Shown here: in pieces, positions 15,510 through 24,857 of the stretch
Position numbering within the stretch: the first letter of the stretch is position 1
How the letters are laid out: each line of letters starts with the position of its first letter
Assembly (NCBI RefSeq): GCF_001428305.1
Contig: NZ_LMRZ01000006.1
Span: 124,001-188,000, forward strand
Origin: Janibacter sp. Soil728
Lineage (GTDB): Bacteria > Actinomycetota > Actinomycetes > Actinomycetales > Dermatophilaceae
Direction of reading: 5' to 3'
DNA length: 64,000 nucleotides
The notes under the pieces: generated by a model
Databases searched by the model: none
Told to the model about the DNA's origin: nothing
Seen by the model: only the letters and a program-made list of their open reading frames with translations
Program-made: the position numbers and the translations under genes

Positions 15510-16718
15510 ATGGACATCACGAGCCTGCTCATCGGACTCCTGGTCGGCGCCCTCCTCGCAGGACTGGTCGCTTGGCTCGCGGGCCGCGCCGAGGTCGCGG
15601 GGTTGCGGGCCGAACGCGACGGCCTGCGCGAGCGACTCGACGACCACGAGGTCGCGAGCGAGGACGACGACCGGACCGCCGCCGCGCTCGTCCCGCTCGG
15701 GGAGACTCTGCGTCGCGTCTCGGCCAAGGTCGAGCAGCTCGAGCGCGACCGGGTGAGCCAGTACGCCTCGGTGCGCGACGCACTGGGCCGCGTGGAGGAC
15801 TGCACGACCCGCGTGGGGCGCGAGGCGTCATCGCTGGCCTCGTCCCTGCGCATCTCTTCCGTGCGCGGCGCCTGGGGCGAGGTGCAGCTGCGCCGGGTGC
15901 TCGAGGTGTCCGGCATGCTCGCCCGCTGCGACTTCGAGGAGCAGGCACGTGGCGCGGCCTCCACCGGACGCGACGTGCGCCCCGACGTCGTCGTCCACCT
16001 GCCCGGCGGCAAGCACCTCGTCATCGACGCCAAGGCACCGATGAGTCACTGGCTGCAGGCCCAGGCCGAGGAGATCGACCCGTCCGAGCACGACCGCCTG
16101 CTCGAGGCGCACGCTGCCTCCCTTCGCTCGCACGTGACGGCGCTGGCGGGCAAGGCCTACTGGACCGCCTTCGAGCCGTCGCCCGAGATGGTCGTGTGCT
16201 TCGTCCCGTCCGACGCGACGCTCGCCTCCGCGCTCTCCCGCGCGCCCGGGCTGCACGAGGAGGCGATGGCCGAGCGGGTAGTGATCGCCTCCCCCGGCAC
16301 CCTGCTCGCCCTGCTGCGCACCGTGGCCTACGCCTGGCAGCAGGAGTCGGTCACCCGCGACGCCCAGGAACTGCTCACCATCGGGCGTGAGCTCTACGAG
16401 CGGTTGGGGACGCTCGGCGAGCACGCCACGAGGATGGGCCGCTCGCTGCAGCGCTCCGTCGAGGACTACAACCGGCTCGTCGGCTCGCTCGAGTCCCGCG
16501 TGCTCGTCAGCGCCCGACGGATGAGCGAGATCGGGATCAGCCCCGACGAGCTGGACGAGGTAGCGCCCGTGACGACCGCTCCCCGGCCGCTCACCGCACC
16601 CGAGCTCCTCGACGCCGTCGCTGTCGACCACGCACGACCCGAGCTCGATCTCGGGCTGACGCAACCACCCCATCAGGGGCAGGATGGACGGCACCCCGGA
16701 CGCGAGGAGGCGTCATGA
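15510..16718 (+). CDS. rmuC: DNA recombination protein RmuC
   Basis: 402 residues. An N-terminal membrane anchor (ITSLLIGLLVGALLAGLVAW) is followed by a coiled-coil and the RmuC nuclease-like domain: SVRGAWGEVQLRRVLE, then DVVVHLPGGKHLVIDAKAPM with the PD-(D/E)XK-like acidic residues, and VVCFVPSDATL. RmuC limits DNA inversions and is placed with restriction-like nucleases. Start ATG 15510 sits at the anchor; the upstream frame lacks coding character. Its last four bases overlap the next gene (ATGA). Confidence 0.9.
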   Translation: MDITSLLIGLLVGALLAGLVAWLAGRAEVAGLRAERDGLRERLDDHEVASEDDDRTAAALVPLGETLRRVSAKVEQLERDRVSQYASVRDALGRVEDCTTRVGREASSLASSLRISSVRGAWGEVQLRRVLEVSGMLARCDFEEQARGAASTGRDVRPDVVVHLPGGKHLVIDAKAPMSHWLQAQAEEIDPSEHDRLLEAHAASLRSHVTALAGKAYWTAFEPSPEMVVCFVPSDATLASALSRAPGLHEEAMAERVVIASPGTLLALLRTVAYAWQQESVTRDAQELLTIGRELYERLGTLGEHATRMGRSLQRSVEDYNRLVGSLESRVLVSARRMSEIGISPDELDEVAPVTTAPRPLTAPELLDAVAVDHARPELDLGLTQPPHQGQDGRHPGREEAS

Positions 16719-17377
16719 GCCCGACATCCGACATCGAGCCGGAGCCCGAGAGCAAGACCGACACCGGCACCGACACCGGCACGGACACGGACACCGCAGC
16801 CCAAGGCCCCGGAGTGGCCGAGCACTGGCCCTCATGGGAGCCGCCCTTGGCCGGCACCGACGCCGAGCAGATCGTGGCGGCGCTCGACCGGCAGCGTGCC
16901 ACCTTCCGGTGGAAGGCGGACGGCCTCGACGCCCCGGGGCTCGCACAGCGCGTCGGGGCGTCGACCCTCAGCCTGGGTGGGCTGCTCCACCACCTCGCCT
17001 TCGTCGAGGACCACTACTCCACGCAGCGCCTCGACGGCTCCACACCCGATGCACGGTGGTCGCCCCTGCAGAGCGAGGAGGGGTGGGAGGCGCACTTCGA
17101 GCCGAGCGGCTCACCGGATGAGCTGTACGCCCTCTACGACTCCACGGTCACCCTCGCCCGGGAGCGCCACGCTGCCGCGATCGCCGCTGGCGGGCTCGAC
17201 GGCAGCGTGGCCATGAGCCACGCCGACCTGGGGCATGCCAACCTGCGCCGCCTGCTGCTCGATCTCCTAGAGGAGTACGGCCGCCACACCGGCCACGCCG
17301 ACCTGCTGCGCGAGGCCGTCGACGGACGCGTCGGCGAGGACCCCGACGAGGAGTGGGCCACCCCCTGGGACCGGTGA
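16715..17377 (+). CDS. DUF664/DinB-family protein
   Basis: 220 residues. The first 35 are a disordered tail with a TDTG/TDTD repeat. The rest is the DUF664 DinB-like bundle: TFRWKADGLDAPGLAQRVG, STLSLGGLLHHLAFVEDHY with candidate metal histidines, and LLEEYGRHTGHADLLREAVDGR. Enzymatic activity is unknown; some relatives use mycothiol or bacillithiol. The start overlaps the rmuC stop and has a strong GAGGAGG ribosome site. It is the intact counterpart of the pseudogene at 13079-13374. Confidence 0.8.
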   Translation: MSPTSDIEPEPESKTDTGTDTGTDTDTAAQGPGVAEHWPSWEPPLAGTDAEQIVAALDRQRATFRWKADGLDAPGLAQRVGASTLSLGGLLHHLAFVEDHYSTQRLDGSTPDARWSPLQSEEGWEAHFEPSGSPDELYALYDSTVTLARERHAAAIAAGGLDGSVAMSHADLGHANLRRLLLDLLEEYGRHTGHADLLREAVDGRVGEDPDEEWATPWDR

Positions 17378-17464
17378 GATCCCAGGGTTGATCGTTCCGA
17401 TACTGGAACTACCCGGGGCCGCCCGCCCCTTCGCCTGGCCGCGACCGTGCGCCATGATCGACGC

Positions 17465-17935
17465 ATGACACAGGAGATGCCATCGCCGGCCAGCTGGTAC
17501 TTCGAGGACTTCGCCGTGGGTCAGGTGTTCCGCACGCAGTCCCGCACGATCACCGAGACGGACCTGGTGACCTTCGCAGGGTGGAGCTGGGACACCAACC
17601 CGGTCCACACGGATGCCGTGCAGGCCGCCGAAGGGCGTTTCGGCCACCCGATCGCGCACGGCGTGTTGGGGCTGTCCGTCGCCATGGGCCTGGCGTCCCG
17701 GCTGGGTGTCTTCGAGGCCTGCTCCATCGCCCTGCTGGGCATCGACGGCTGGCGCTTCGAGGCGCCGGTCATGATCGGCGACAGCGTCAGCTGCGCCATC
17801 CACATCACCGGGGCGCGGGCCACGAGCTCGGGTGACGCCGGCATCCTCGAGCGGGACTTCGTCCTGAGCAACCAGACAGGTGTCGTGGTCCAGCGAGGCA
17901 GCATCGGCCTCATGGTCAGCTGCCGCCCCGCCTGA
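17465..17935 (+). CDS. MaoC-family (R)-hydratase/dehydratase
   Basis: 156 residues of hot-dog fold. The hydratase motif is present as SWDTNPVHTDAVQA followed by FGHPIAHG, giving the catalytic Asp and His of the family, although the usual Gly before Asp is Trp here. Substrates are normally trans-2-enoyl-CoA or beta-hydroxyacyl thioesters. No partner gene for fatty-acid or PHA metabolism is next to it. Start ATG 17465 is chosen from the domain start; no convincing ribosome site was found. Confidence 0.8.
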   Translation: MTQEMPSPASWYFEDFAVGQVFRTQSRTITETDLVTFAGWSWDTNPVHTDAVQAAEGRFGHPIAHGVLGLSVAMGLASRLGVFEACSIALLGIDGWRFEAPVMIGDSVSCAIHITGARATSSGDAGILERDFVLSNQTGVVVQRGSIGLMVSCRPA

Positions 17936-17965
17936 CCTCGCCCCGCCTGACCTCACCCCGCGCCC

Positions 17966-19126
17966 TCAGACCTCCAGCACCCGCGCGATCGGCACCCCGG
18001 CCCGGTAGCTCAGGTGCAGGTGGTTGGGCGCCTCGAGCACGGTCAGGTCGGCGCGCGCACCGACCTCGATACGACCGATGTCGTCACGGTGCAGGGCGCG
18101 CGCGCCGCCTCGGGTCGCGGCGACGACGGCCTCGCTCGGGGTCATCCCCATCTCGCGGACGGCGAGCGCGATGACGAAGGGGATCGAGCTGGAGTAGCAG
18201 GTCCCGGGGTTGCAGTCGCTGGCCAGCGCCACCGAGACACCGGCATCGAGCAGCGCCCGCGCGTCCGGGTAGGGCGAGCGGGTGGAGAACTCCACGCCCG
18301 GCAGCAGCGTGGCGGTCGTCGTCTCGGCCGCCCCCACCAGTGCATCGACATCGTCGGCCGACAGGTACGTGCAATGGTCGACGCTCGCGGCCCCGAGCTC
18401 GCAGGCCAGCTGCACCCCGGGCCCGTGGCCGAGCTGGTTGCCGTGGACGCGCAGCCCGAGCCCCGCGGCCCGGCCGGCGAGCAGCACTGCGCGAGACTCC
18501 TCGTCGGTGAAGGCGTGCGGCGAGGCCGGCTCGCAGAAGACATCGATCCAACGGGCATGCGGCGCACAGGCGCTCAGCATCTCCCCCGTCACGAGGTCGA
18601 CGTAGGCGGCGCGGTCCTCGCGCATCTCGGGCGGCACGACGTGCGCGCCGAGATAAGTGACCTCGTCGGTCACCTCGGCAGCCAGGCGCAGCGCTCGCAC
18701 CTCGTCCGCGACGGTGAGCCCGTAGCCGGACTTCACCTCGACGGTGCTCGTGCCCTGGGCGCGCATCTCGGCGATCCGCGCCGCGAGCGCGGTGCGCAGC
18801 CAGTCGTCGTCGGCGGCCCGCGTCGCCTCCACCGAGACGCCGATCCCTCCCCCGTCGTAGGCCTGCCCGGCCATCCGGGCGGCGAACTCCGCCGACCGGT
18901 CACCGGCGAAGACGAGGTGAGCGTGGCTGTCGACGAAACCGGGTGTGACACAACGTCCCTCGACGTCGATCACGGAGTCTGCGGCTGGCGCGACCGAGGC
19001 CTCGCCGACCCACGCGATCCGGTTGCCGACGACGACGAGCGCCATGTCGGAGCGCGCGCCGGCGCCCCCTTCGCCCGTGCCGTCGCAGGTGACGAGTTCC
19101 CCGATGTTGGTGACCAGCGTGCTCAT
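17966..19126 (-). CDS. hutI: Imidazolonepropionase
   Basis: Third step of histidine breakdown: hydrolysis of 4-imidazolone-5-propanoate to N-formimino-glutamate. 386 residues of the amidohydrolase superfamily. Metal ligands are seen in [13 protein letters not shown], a His in [11 protein letters not shown] and an Asp in LASDCNPGT. The gene start overlaps the hutG stop (ATGA). It is the last gene of hutH-hutU-hutG-hutI. Confidence 0.95.
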   Translation of the reverse strand: MSTLVTNIGELVTCDGTGEGGAGARSDMALVVVGNRIAWVGEASVAPAADSVIDVEGRCVTPGFVDSHAHLVFAGDRSAEFAARMAGQAYDGGGIGVSVEATRAADDDWLRTALAARIAEMRAQGTSTVEVKSGYGLTVADEVRALRLAAEVTDEVTYLGAHVVPPEMREDRAAYVDLVTGEMLSACAPHARWIDVFCEPASPHAFTDEESRAVLLAGRAAGLGLRVHGNQLGHGPGVQLACELGAASVDHCTYLSADDVDALVGAAETTTATLLPGVEFSTRSPYPDARALLDAGVSVALASDCNPGTCYSSSIPFVIALAVREMGMTPSEAVVAATRGGARALHRDDIGRIEVGARADLTVLEAPNHLHLSYRAGVPIARVLEV

Positions 19127-20055
19127 GCGCGGCGCCTCCGTGCGGACTCTCGGGTGATGACGCGATGGATGAGCCGGGCCGCGACCTTGGCGGTGCGCTG
19201 GTCGACGTCCAGGCCCGGGTTGAGCTCGGTGACATCGAGGTGGATCAGCTTGCCGCTGTCGACGACCACATCGCACACCGCCTGGATGACGAAGGGGGGA
19301 ACCCCCAGTGCCGCAGGCGCGCTCACTCCCGGCGCGACCGCCGCCGGCAGCACGTCGAGGTCGATCGTCAGGTAGACCTCGTCGAGCTCGTCGAGGAAGC
19401 CCCGCACGAAGCCGACCGCGGCGCCGACCTCCTGGCTGTCGTCGTCGAGCAGCCACCTCGCCCCGATGGACTCAGCGGTCTCGAAGAGCACGCCCGTGTT
19501 GCTCGTGCGGCTGATCCCGACGACCGCGTAGCGCATGTCGACCCCGGTGGCCCGGCGTTCCCGCGCGATCTGCAGGAAGGGTGTGCCCGATGTCGGCACG
19601 TCCGCCTCCCGCAGGTCGAAGTGCGCGTCGAGGTTGAGCACGCCCATCCGCGGCCGCGGCCCGAGGCCGAGATGGCTTCCGTACGCCGTCTCGTGACCGC
19701 CTCCGAGGACCACCGTCAGCGCCCCGTCGGCAGCGGCCGCCGCGACCACCTCGCCGAGGCGACGCTGACCCCCTTCGAGGTCATCGGCTTCGACGCTCAC
19801 GTCGCCGTGGTCGACGACGACGAGGTCCTCGTGGACGGCGAGCGAGCCGAGGGCGGCGCGCAGGGCACCGGGCCCCTGCGCCGCGCCGACCCGTCCCTTG
19901 TTGCGGCGCACCCCTTCGTCGCTGGCAAAGCCGATGAGGGCAGCATCGGGACGCGTCCCGGCACCCGGCCGGGTGACCGTGTGGAAGAAGCGACGGTGAG
20001 CCGACCCCTCACCGTCGGTCCGGCCACTCCACTCGAAGGGGGCGCCCATGCTCAC
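19123..20055 (-). CDS. hutG: Formimidoylglutamase
   Basis: Hydrolyses N-formimino-L-glutamate to glutamate and formamide. 310 residues of the arginase/ureohydrolase fold, with the binuclear Mn motifs [18 protein letters not shown] and TIDLDVLPA, plus the C-terminal ELNPGLD. Ureohydrolase motifs alone could suit agmatinase, but the position inside the hut operon fixes the call. It overlaps hutU upstream and hutI downstream by four bases each, a fully coupled trio. Confidence 0.92.
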   Translation of the reverse strand: MSMGAPFEWSGRTDGEGSAHRRFFHTVTRPGAGTRPDAALIGFASDEGVRRNKGRVGAAQGPGALRAALGSLAVHEDLVVVDHGDVSVEADDLEGGQRRLGEVVAAAAADGALTVVLGGGHETAYGSHLGLGPRPRMGVLNLDAHFDLREADVPTSGTPFLQIARERRATGVDMRYAVVGISRTSNTGVLFETAESIGARWLLDDDSQEVGAAVGFVRGFLDELDEVYLTIDLDVLPAAVAPGVSAPAALGVPPFVIQAVCDVVVDSGKLIHLDVTELNPGLDVDQRTAKVAARLIHRVITRESARRRRA

Positions 20056-21737
20056 TCCTGCCCGTCGCGGATCGTCGGCTCCATCGGCACGCGAACACCG
20101 CGCTCCTTGGCGACCTGCGCGGCCCGTGAGTAGCCGGCGTCGACGTGCCGCAGCACGCCCATCCCCGGATCATTGGTGAGCAGTCGCTCGAGCTTCTGCG
20201 CGGCGAGCTCGGTGCCGTCCGCGACACCCACCTGACCGGCGTGGATCGAGCGACCGATGCCGACCCCACCGCCATGGTGGATCGACACCCAGGTCGCGCC
20301 CGAGCTGGCGGCGGTGAGTGCGTTGAGCAGCGGCCAGTCAGCGATCGCGTCGGAGCCGTCGAGCATGGCCTCGGTCTCGCGGTAGGGCGAGGCGACGGAG
20401 CCGGAGTCGAGATGGTCGCGGCCGATGACGATCGGCGCCTTGACCTTGCCGTCACGGACCAGCTCGTTGAAGAGCAGACCCGCCTTCTGCCGCTCGCCGT
20501 AGCCGAGCCAGCAGATGCGGGCGGGCAGCCCCTCGAAGTCGACGAGCTCGGCCGCGGCATCGAGCCAACGGTGGAGGTGCTCGTTGTCCGGGAAGAGCTC
20601 CTTGAGCGCGGCGTCGGTGACCGCGATGTCCTCCGGGTCACCCGACAGGGCCACCCAGCGGAAGGGGCCGAGGCCCTCGCAGAAGAGCGGTCGGATGTAC
20701 GCCGGGACGAAGCCGGGGAACTCGAAGGCCCGCCCGTAGCCCGCGTGGCGGGCCTCGTCGCGGATGCTGTTGCCGTAGTCGAAGACCTCGGCGCCCTCGT
20801 CCTGGAACTCGACCATGGCCTGGACCTGCGCGGCCATCGACTCGCGGGCCTTCTTGGTGAAGCCCTCCTCGTCGGCCTCGGCCTCACGGGTCCAGTCCTC
20901 GAGCGCGATCTCCGCCGGGAGGTAGCTCAGCGGGTCGTGCGCGCTCGTCTGGTCGGTGACGATGTCGACGGTGACCTCACCGGCTCGATGACGACGCAGG
21001 ATCTCGGGGAAGACTTCTGCGGCATTGCCGACGAGACCGACGGACAGCGCGCGGCGCTCCCCCTTCGCCGCCATGACCGTGGCCAGGGCGACGTCGAGAT
21101 CGGTCTCGACCTCGTCGAGGTAGCGCTTGGACTGCCGGCGCTTCAGCCGGGTCTCGTCGACGTCGACGATCAGGCAGGCGCCGCCGTTGAGGGTGACCGC
21201 GAGCGGCTGGGCGCCGCCCATGCCGCCACACCCACCGGTGAGGGTGAGGGTCCCGGCGAGCGTGCCCTCGAACCGCTTGCGGGCGATCGCCGCGAAGGTC
21301 TCGTAGGTGCCCTGCAGGATCCCCTGGGTCGCGATGTAGATCCACGACCCGGCCGTCATCTGGCCGTACATCATCAAACCCTCGGCCTCGAGCCGACGGA
21401 ACTCGGGCCAGTTGGCCCAGTCACCCACGAGGTTGGAGTTGGCCAGGAGCACCCGCGGCGCCCACGGGTTGGTGCGCAGCACGCCGACGGGCTTGCCCGA
21501 CTGCACGAGCAGGGTCTCGTCGTCCTCCAGGTCCTTGAGGGTGGCGACGATGGCGTCGAAGGCCTCCCACGACCGCGCGGCGCGTCCGGTCCCGCCGTAG
21601 ACGACGAGGTCGTCAGGGCGCTCGGCCACCTCCGGGTCGAGGTTGTTCATCAGCATGCGCAGCGGCGCCTCGGTCTGCCAGCTGCGGGCATTGAGCTCGG
21701 TGCCTCGGGGGGCACGCACGGGACGGGCTCCGTCCAT
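20052..21737 (-). CDS. hutU: Urocanate hydratase
   Basis: Second step of histidine degradation: converts urocanate to imidazolonepropionate with tightly bound NAD+. 561 residues, normal length. Conserved blocks are [34 protein letters not shown] and the C-terminal [19 protein letters not shown] chose ATG 21737 because [15 protein letters not shown] matches the usual N-terminus; the frame runs further upstream through tandem repeats that would add an unnatural extension. AAGGAG lies about 12 bases before this ATG. Confidence 0.95.
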   Translation of the reverse strand: MDGARPVRAPRGTELNARSWQTEAPLRMLMNNLDPEVAERPDDLVVYGGTGRAARSWEAFDAIVATLKDLEDDETLLVQSGKPVGVLRTNPWAPRVLLANSNLVGDWANWPEFRRLEAEGLMMYGQMTAGSWIYIATQGILQGTYETFAAIARKRFEGTLAGTLTLTGGCGGMGGAQPLAVTLNGGACLIVDVDETRLKRRQSKRYLDEVETDLDVALATVMAAKGERRALSVGLVGNAAEVFPEILRRHRAGEVTVDIVTDQTSAHDPLSYLPAEIALEDWTREAEADEEGFTKKARESMAAQVQAMVEFQDEGAEVFDYGNSIRDEARHAGYGRAFEFPGFVPAYIRPLFCEGLGPFRWVALSGDPEDIAVTDAALKELFPDNEHLHRWLDAAAELVDFEGLPARICWLGYGERQKAGLLFNELVRDGKVKAPIVIGRDHLDSGSVASPYRETEAMLDGSDAIADWPLLNALTAASSGATWVSIHHGGGVGIGRSIHAGQVGVADGTELAAQKLERLLTNDPGMGVLRHVDAGYSRAAQVAKERGVRVPMEPTIRDGQE

Positions 21738-21753
21738 GGTGATCACACTCTCC

Positions 21754-21846
21754 TTCTCTTCACGCTCCCTGAGGAGGTCGCGCATTCTCTTCACGCTCCC
21801 TGCGGAGGTCGCGCATTCTCTTCACGCTCCCTGAGGAGGTCGCGAA
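21754..21846 (+). repeat. Three tandem 31-bp repeats between hutH and hutU
   Basis: Units at 21754-21784, 21785-21815 and 21816-21846 differ at only a few bases. Each holds CACGCTCCCTGAGGAG. The 3' flank continues GTCGCGAAGCGACCGTCTCG, a small hairpin. Read on the minus strand each unit ends in GTGAAGAGAATG, resembling a ribosome site plus start. Confidence 0.85.
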
Positions 21847-21876
21847 GCGACCGTCTCGAAGGGGCGATGCTCTGGA

Positions 21877-23433
21877 CTAGTTCAGTGGACCCGTCACGGA
21901 CTCGGCCGCGGCGCGGACGGACCCGTCGATGACGGCGAGATGGGCGGCGGCCAGGTCGGGCGAGGTGAAGCGGTCCGGCCCGGGGCCACCGACTCCGTGC
22001 TCGGTCAGCGTGGCGATGACGGCGGCGGTTGCGGGCGCAGGACGAAGGGGGGTCCGCAGCGCGATCCCCCGCGCTGCGGTGTAGAGCTCGATGCCGATGA
22101 CCCGCGAGAGGGCGTCGACGCTGCGGCGCAGCTTGCGCGCGCCACCCCAGCCCATCGACACGTGGTCCTCCTGCATGGCGCTGCTCGGGATCGAGTCCAC
22201 GCTGGCGGGGGCGGCCAGGCGCTTCATCTCCGAGACCATCCCGGCGGCGGTGTACTGGGCGATCATCAGCCCGGAGTCGGTGCCGGGGTCCTCCGCGAGG
22301 AAGGGAGGAAGGCCATTGCTGCGCTTGACGTCGAGGAAGCGGTCGGTGCGCCGCTCGCTCATGCTCGCCACGTCTGCGGCGACGATCGCGAGGAAGTCCA
22401 GGACATAGGCGATCGGTGCGCCGTGGAAGTTGCCATTGGACTCGACCCGCCCGTCGGGGGTGACGACGGGGTTGTCGATGGCCGCGGCCAGCTCGTACCC
22501 GGCAATCGTCGCGGCGTGCTCGACGGTGTCGCGGGCGCCACCGTGGACCTGCGGTGCGCAGCGCAGCGAGTAGGCGTCCTGGACGCGGGTGCAGGCGGCC
22601 GGGTCGCGGTGGCTGTCGCGGATCGGACTGTCGGACAGGACCGCTCGCATGTTGGCAGCGGACAGCGCCTGACCGGGCTGCGGACGCAGCGCCTGCAGGT
22701 CGGCGGCGAAGACGTCATCGGTGCCGAGCAGCCCCTCGACGCTCATCGCGGTGGCGATGTCGGCCGTCGCCAGCAGGTGCCGCAGGTCGTGGACGGCCAG
22801 GCAGAGCATGCCGAGCATCCCGTCGGTGCCGTTGATGAGGGCCAGGCCCTCCTTCTCGTGCAGCTCGACAGGGGCCAGCCCGGCCTCGGCGAGCGCCGCG
22901 GCGGCATCGACCTCGTCGCCGCCACCGACGCGGACCCTCCCTTCGCCCATGAGGGTGAGGGCGCAGTGGCTGAGCGGTGACAGGTCGCCGGAGCAGCCGA
23001 GCGAGCCGTACTCGTGCACGACGGGGCTGATGCCGTGCTGGAGGAGGGCGAGGTAGAGGCGCAGGGTCTCCTCGCGAATGCCGGTGCGGCCCGTGGCGAG
23101 GGTCTGCACGCGCAACAGCATGAGCGCGCGGACGACCTCTTCCTCCACCTCGGGGCCGGCCCCGGCAGCGTGGCTGCGCACGAGCGATCGCTGCAGCCGG
23201 GCGCGCTTGTCGAGCGGGATGTGGGTGGTGGCCAGGGCCCCGAATCCGGTCGAGACCCCGTAGTGCGCCACGGTGTCCTGCGCCAGCCCCTCGATGACCG
23301 TGCGGGCAGTGCGCACGCGCTCCCAGGCGGCATCGCTGATGGCGACGGGTGCGTGGTGGCGGGCGACGGCGACGACCTCGTCGATGGTGAGGGGCCGGTC
23401 GCCGAGGACGACGGTGGTGGTGTCGGTGCTCAT
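21877..23433 (-). CDS. hutH: Histidine ammonia-lyase
   Basis: First step of histidine degradation, giving urocanate and ammonia. 518 residues. The prosthetic MIO group forms from the segment GSLGCSGDLSPLSH; here it reads Cys-Ser-Gly rather than the textbook Ala-Ser-Gly. Other active-site blocks are present: STGFGALATT, SNGNFHGAP and SSAMQEDHVSMG. The start is ATG 23433 at the domain border. It is divergent from the IclR gene and separated from hutU by the 31-bp repeat array. Confidence 0.94.
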   Translation of the reverse strand: MSTDTTTVVLGDRPLTIDEVVAVARHHAPVAISDAAWERVRTARTVIEGLAQDTVAHYGVSTGFGALATTHIPLDKRARLQRSLVRSHAAGAGPEVEEEVVRALMLLRVQTLATGRTGIREETLRLYLALLQHGISPVVHEYGSLGCSGDLSPLSHCALTLMGEGRVRVGGGDEVDAAAALAEAGLAPVELHEKEGLALINGTDGMLGMLCLAVHDLRHLLATADIATAMSVEGLLGTDDVFAADLQALRPQPGQALSAANMRAVLSDSPIRDSHRDPAACTRVQDAYSLRCAPQVHGGARDTVEHAATIAGYELAAAIDNPVVTPDGRVESNGNFHGAPIAYVLDFLAIVAADVASMSERRTDRFLDVKRSNGLPPFLAEDPGTDSGLMIAQYTAAGMVSEMKRLAAPASVDSIPSSAMQEDHVSMGWGGARKLRRSVDALSRVIGIELYTAARGIALRTPLRPAPATAAVIATLTEHGVGGPGPDRFTSPDLAAAHLAVIDGSVRAAAESVTGPLN

Positions 23434-23483
23434 GACCCCATGCAACCCCCTCGGCCACACTCCCGGGAGCGTTCCACAGGCGT

Positions 23484-23504
23484 TAGTGTCTTGGATGAGA
23501 GACA
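23484..23504 (+). promoter_or_regulatory. Candidate IclR operator overlapping the iclR promoter
   Basis: A TAGTGT -10-like box (23484-23489) overlaps the inverted repeat TGTCT-N8-AGACA (23487-23504), ten bases before the IclR start. The location between divergent hutH and the regulator gene suggests joint control and autoregulation. Confidence 0.4.
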
Positions 23505-23513
23505 AGGAGACCC

Positions 23514-24254
23514 ATGGCCAATGCCGCCGCCGCCGGGCACGCCCTGCGGGCGCTGACCCACCTCGCCAGCCGCGCAGAGCCGATCCCCGCGGCCCATCTC
23601 GCGCGGGCCATCGGGCTGCCCCGCAGCAGCACCTACCACCTGCTCGCCGTCCTGGTGGAGCACGGTTATGTCGTCCACTACGAGGACGAGCGCACCTACG
23701 GGATCGGCGCCGCAGTCCACGAGCTCGGTGCCGGCTACCAGCGGCAGGACCCGCTGCAGCGGCTCGCCCGCCCCCTCGTCGAGCGGCTCGTCGACAGCAC
23801 GACGCACAACGCCCACCTGGCCGTGCTGTCCGGGCGGGACGTCCTCTACGTCATCGAAGAACGTGCAGCGGGCCGCCCTTCGCTCGTCACGGACGTCGGG
23901 GTGCGCCTGCCCGCGACGGTGACTGCCAGCGGCCTGGCGATGCTCGCAGCGCTGCCGCGGCGGCAGGTCACCGCGCTCTACCCCTCGGCCTCGGTCATGG
24001 TCACCGACGGTCCGGCCACCCCGTCAGCGCTGCGGCGTGAGCTCGTCGACGTGCGGGCTCGCGGCTACGCCCTCGAACGCGGGAGCGTCTCCCCCGACCT
24101 GTCGTCGGTCGCCTCGGCGGTCCTGGACCGCGATGACCACCCCGTGGCAGCGGTGGCGATCACCTTCCGCCACGACGGGGTCGACGAAGGGGGCCTGGCT
24201 CGCCTCGCGCAGGCGGCCCGGCGCACGGCCGAGCTGGTGAGCACGCGGCTGTAG
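23514..24254 (+). CDS. IclR-family transcriptional regulator of the hut genes
   Basis: 246 residues. N-terminal winged helix-turn-helix (HLARAIGLPRSSTYHLLAVL), then the IclR effector-binding domain (RPLVERLVDSTTHNAHLAVL ... LPATVTASGLAMLAAL). The adjacent divergent hut operon is the natural target, with urocanate or another intermediate as a likely effector; this is inferred from position. A strong AAGGAGA ribosome site precedes the ATG. It converges with the universal stress protein gene. Confidence 0.88.
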   Translation: MANAAAAGHALRALTHLASRAEPIPAAHLARAIGLPRSSTYHLLAVLVEHGYVVHYEDERTYGIGAAVHELGAGYQRQDPLQRLARPLVERLVDSTTHNAHLAVLSGRDVLYVIEERAAGRPSLVTDVGVRLPATVTASGLAMLAALPRRQVTALYPSASVMVTDGPATPSALRRELVDVRARGYALERGSVSPDLSSVASAVLDRDDHPVAAVAITFRHDGVDEGGLARLAQAARRTAELVSTRL

Positions 24255-24279
24255 CGGCCGCCCTCCAACGGCGCACCCT

Positions 24280-24846
24280 CTAGCGGGCGCCGTCGGTGGG
24301 TGACGCCATCGGTGGGCGGTACCCGGGCCGGCCCGCGGTCCCCGCAGACCGGACGGCTGCCCGCCCGATGGCGCGCCCGACCCGCTCGACCGTGCCCGGC
24401 GGCTGCTCCGAGAGGCTCGGCGGCATCGCGACCACCGGGCAGGTGGCGCCCTCGAGCAGGCGCTGGGCGAAGAGCGGCTCGCCGGTGAGCCGCCGCGGGG
24501 TGTCGATGACGAGCAGGTCCGCGTCCTGCGCCGCGTCGAGGAGCACCTTGCGATGACCGCCACGCACGAGGCGCAGCTCCGCACCGTGGTCGGGGCCGAG
24601 GATCTCGGCGACGTCCGCGGCCAGCGAGCGCTCCAGCGACGTGACGACATCGCTCTCGCGCGGCGGCGTGGCCGCGATGACCCCGGACGTGGAGCCGGCG
24701 GACGCCGGCATCTTCCACGCGCGCACGGCCACGAGGCGGCCCTGGTTGAGGGCGACCTGCGCAGCGGCCCAGCGCAGGGCGGCCGGGGAGCGCGACGTCG
24801 TGCTGACGCCGACGACGACGGTGTAGGGGTGGGATCCAGCGCTCAT
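24280..24846 (-). CDS. Universal stress protein (UspA-like)
   Basis: 188 residues, one Usp domain. It opens YTVVVGVSTTSRSPAALRWA and ends with a VRGGHRKVLLDAAQDADLLV region. The ATP-binding G-x2-G-x9-G pattern of ATP-type members is not well kept (GEPLFAQRLLEGATCPVVAM), so nucleotide binding is uncertain. An extra 35-residue disordered tail follows. It starts 12 bases after the MFS gene and is probably co-transcribed with it. Confidence 0.8.
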   Translation of the reverse strand: MSAGSHPYTVVVGVSTTSRSPAALRWAAAQVALNQGRLVAVRAWKMPASAGSTSGVIAATPPRESDVVTSLERSLAADVAEILGPDHGAELRLVRGGHRKVLLDAAQDADLLVIDTPRRLTGEPLFAQRLLEGATCPVVAMPPSLSEQPPGTVERVGRAIGRAAVRSAGTAGRPGYRPPMASPTDGAR

Positions 24847-24857
24847 CTGATGCCTCC

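Noticed and set aside
20145-21932. A 595-codon open frame on the plus strand opposite hutG/hutU
   Set aside because: It mirrors hutU codon structure; long antisense frames are normal at this GC content, its translation shows no domain, and the minus-strand genes are unmistakable.
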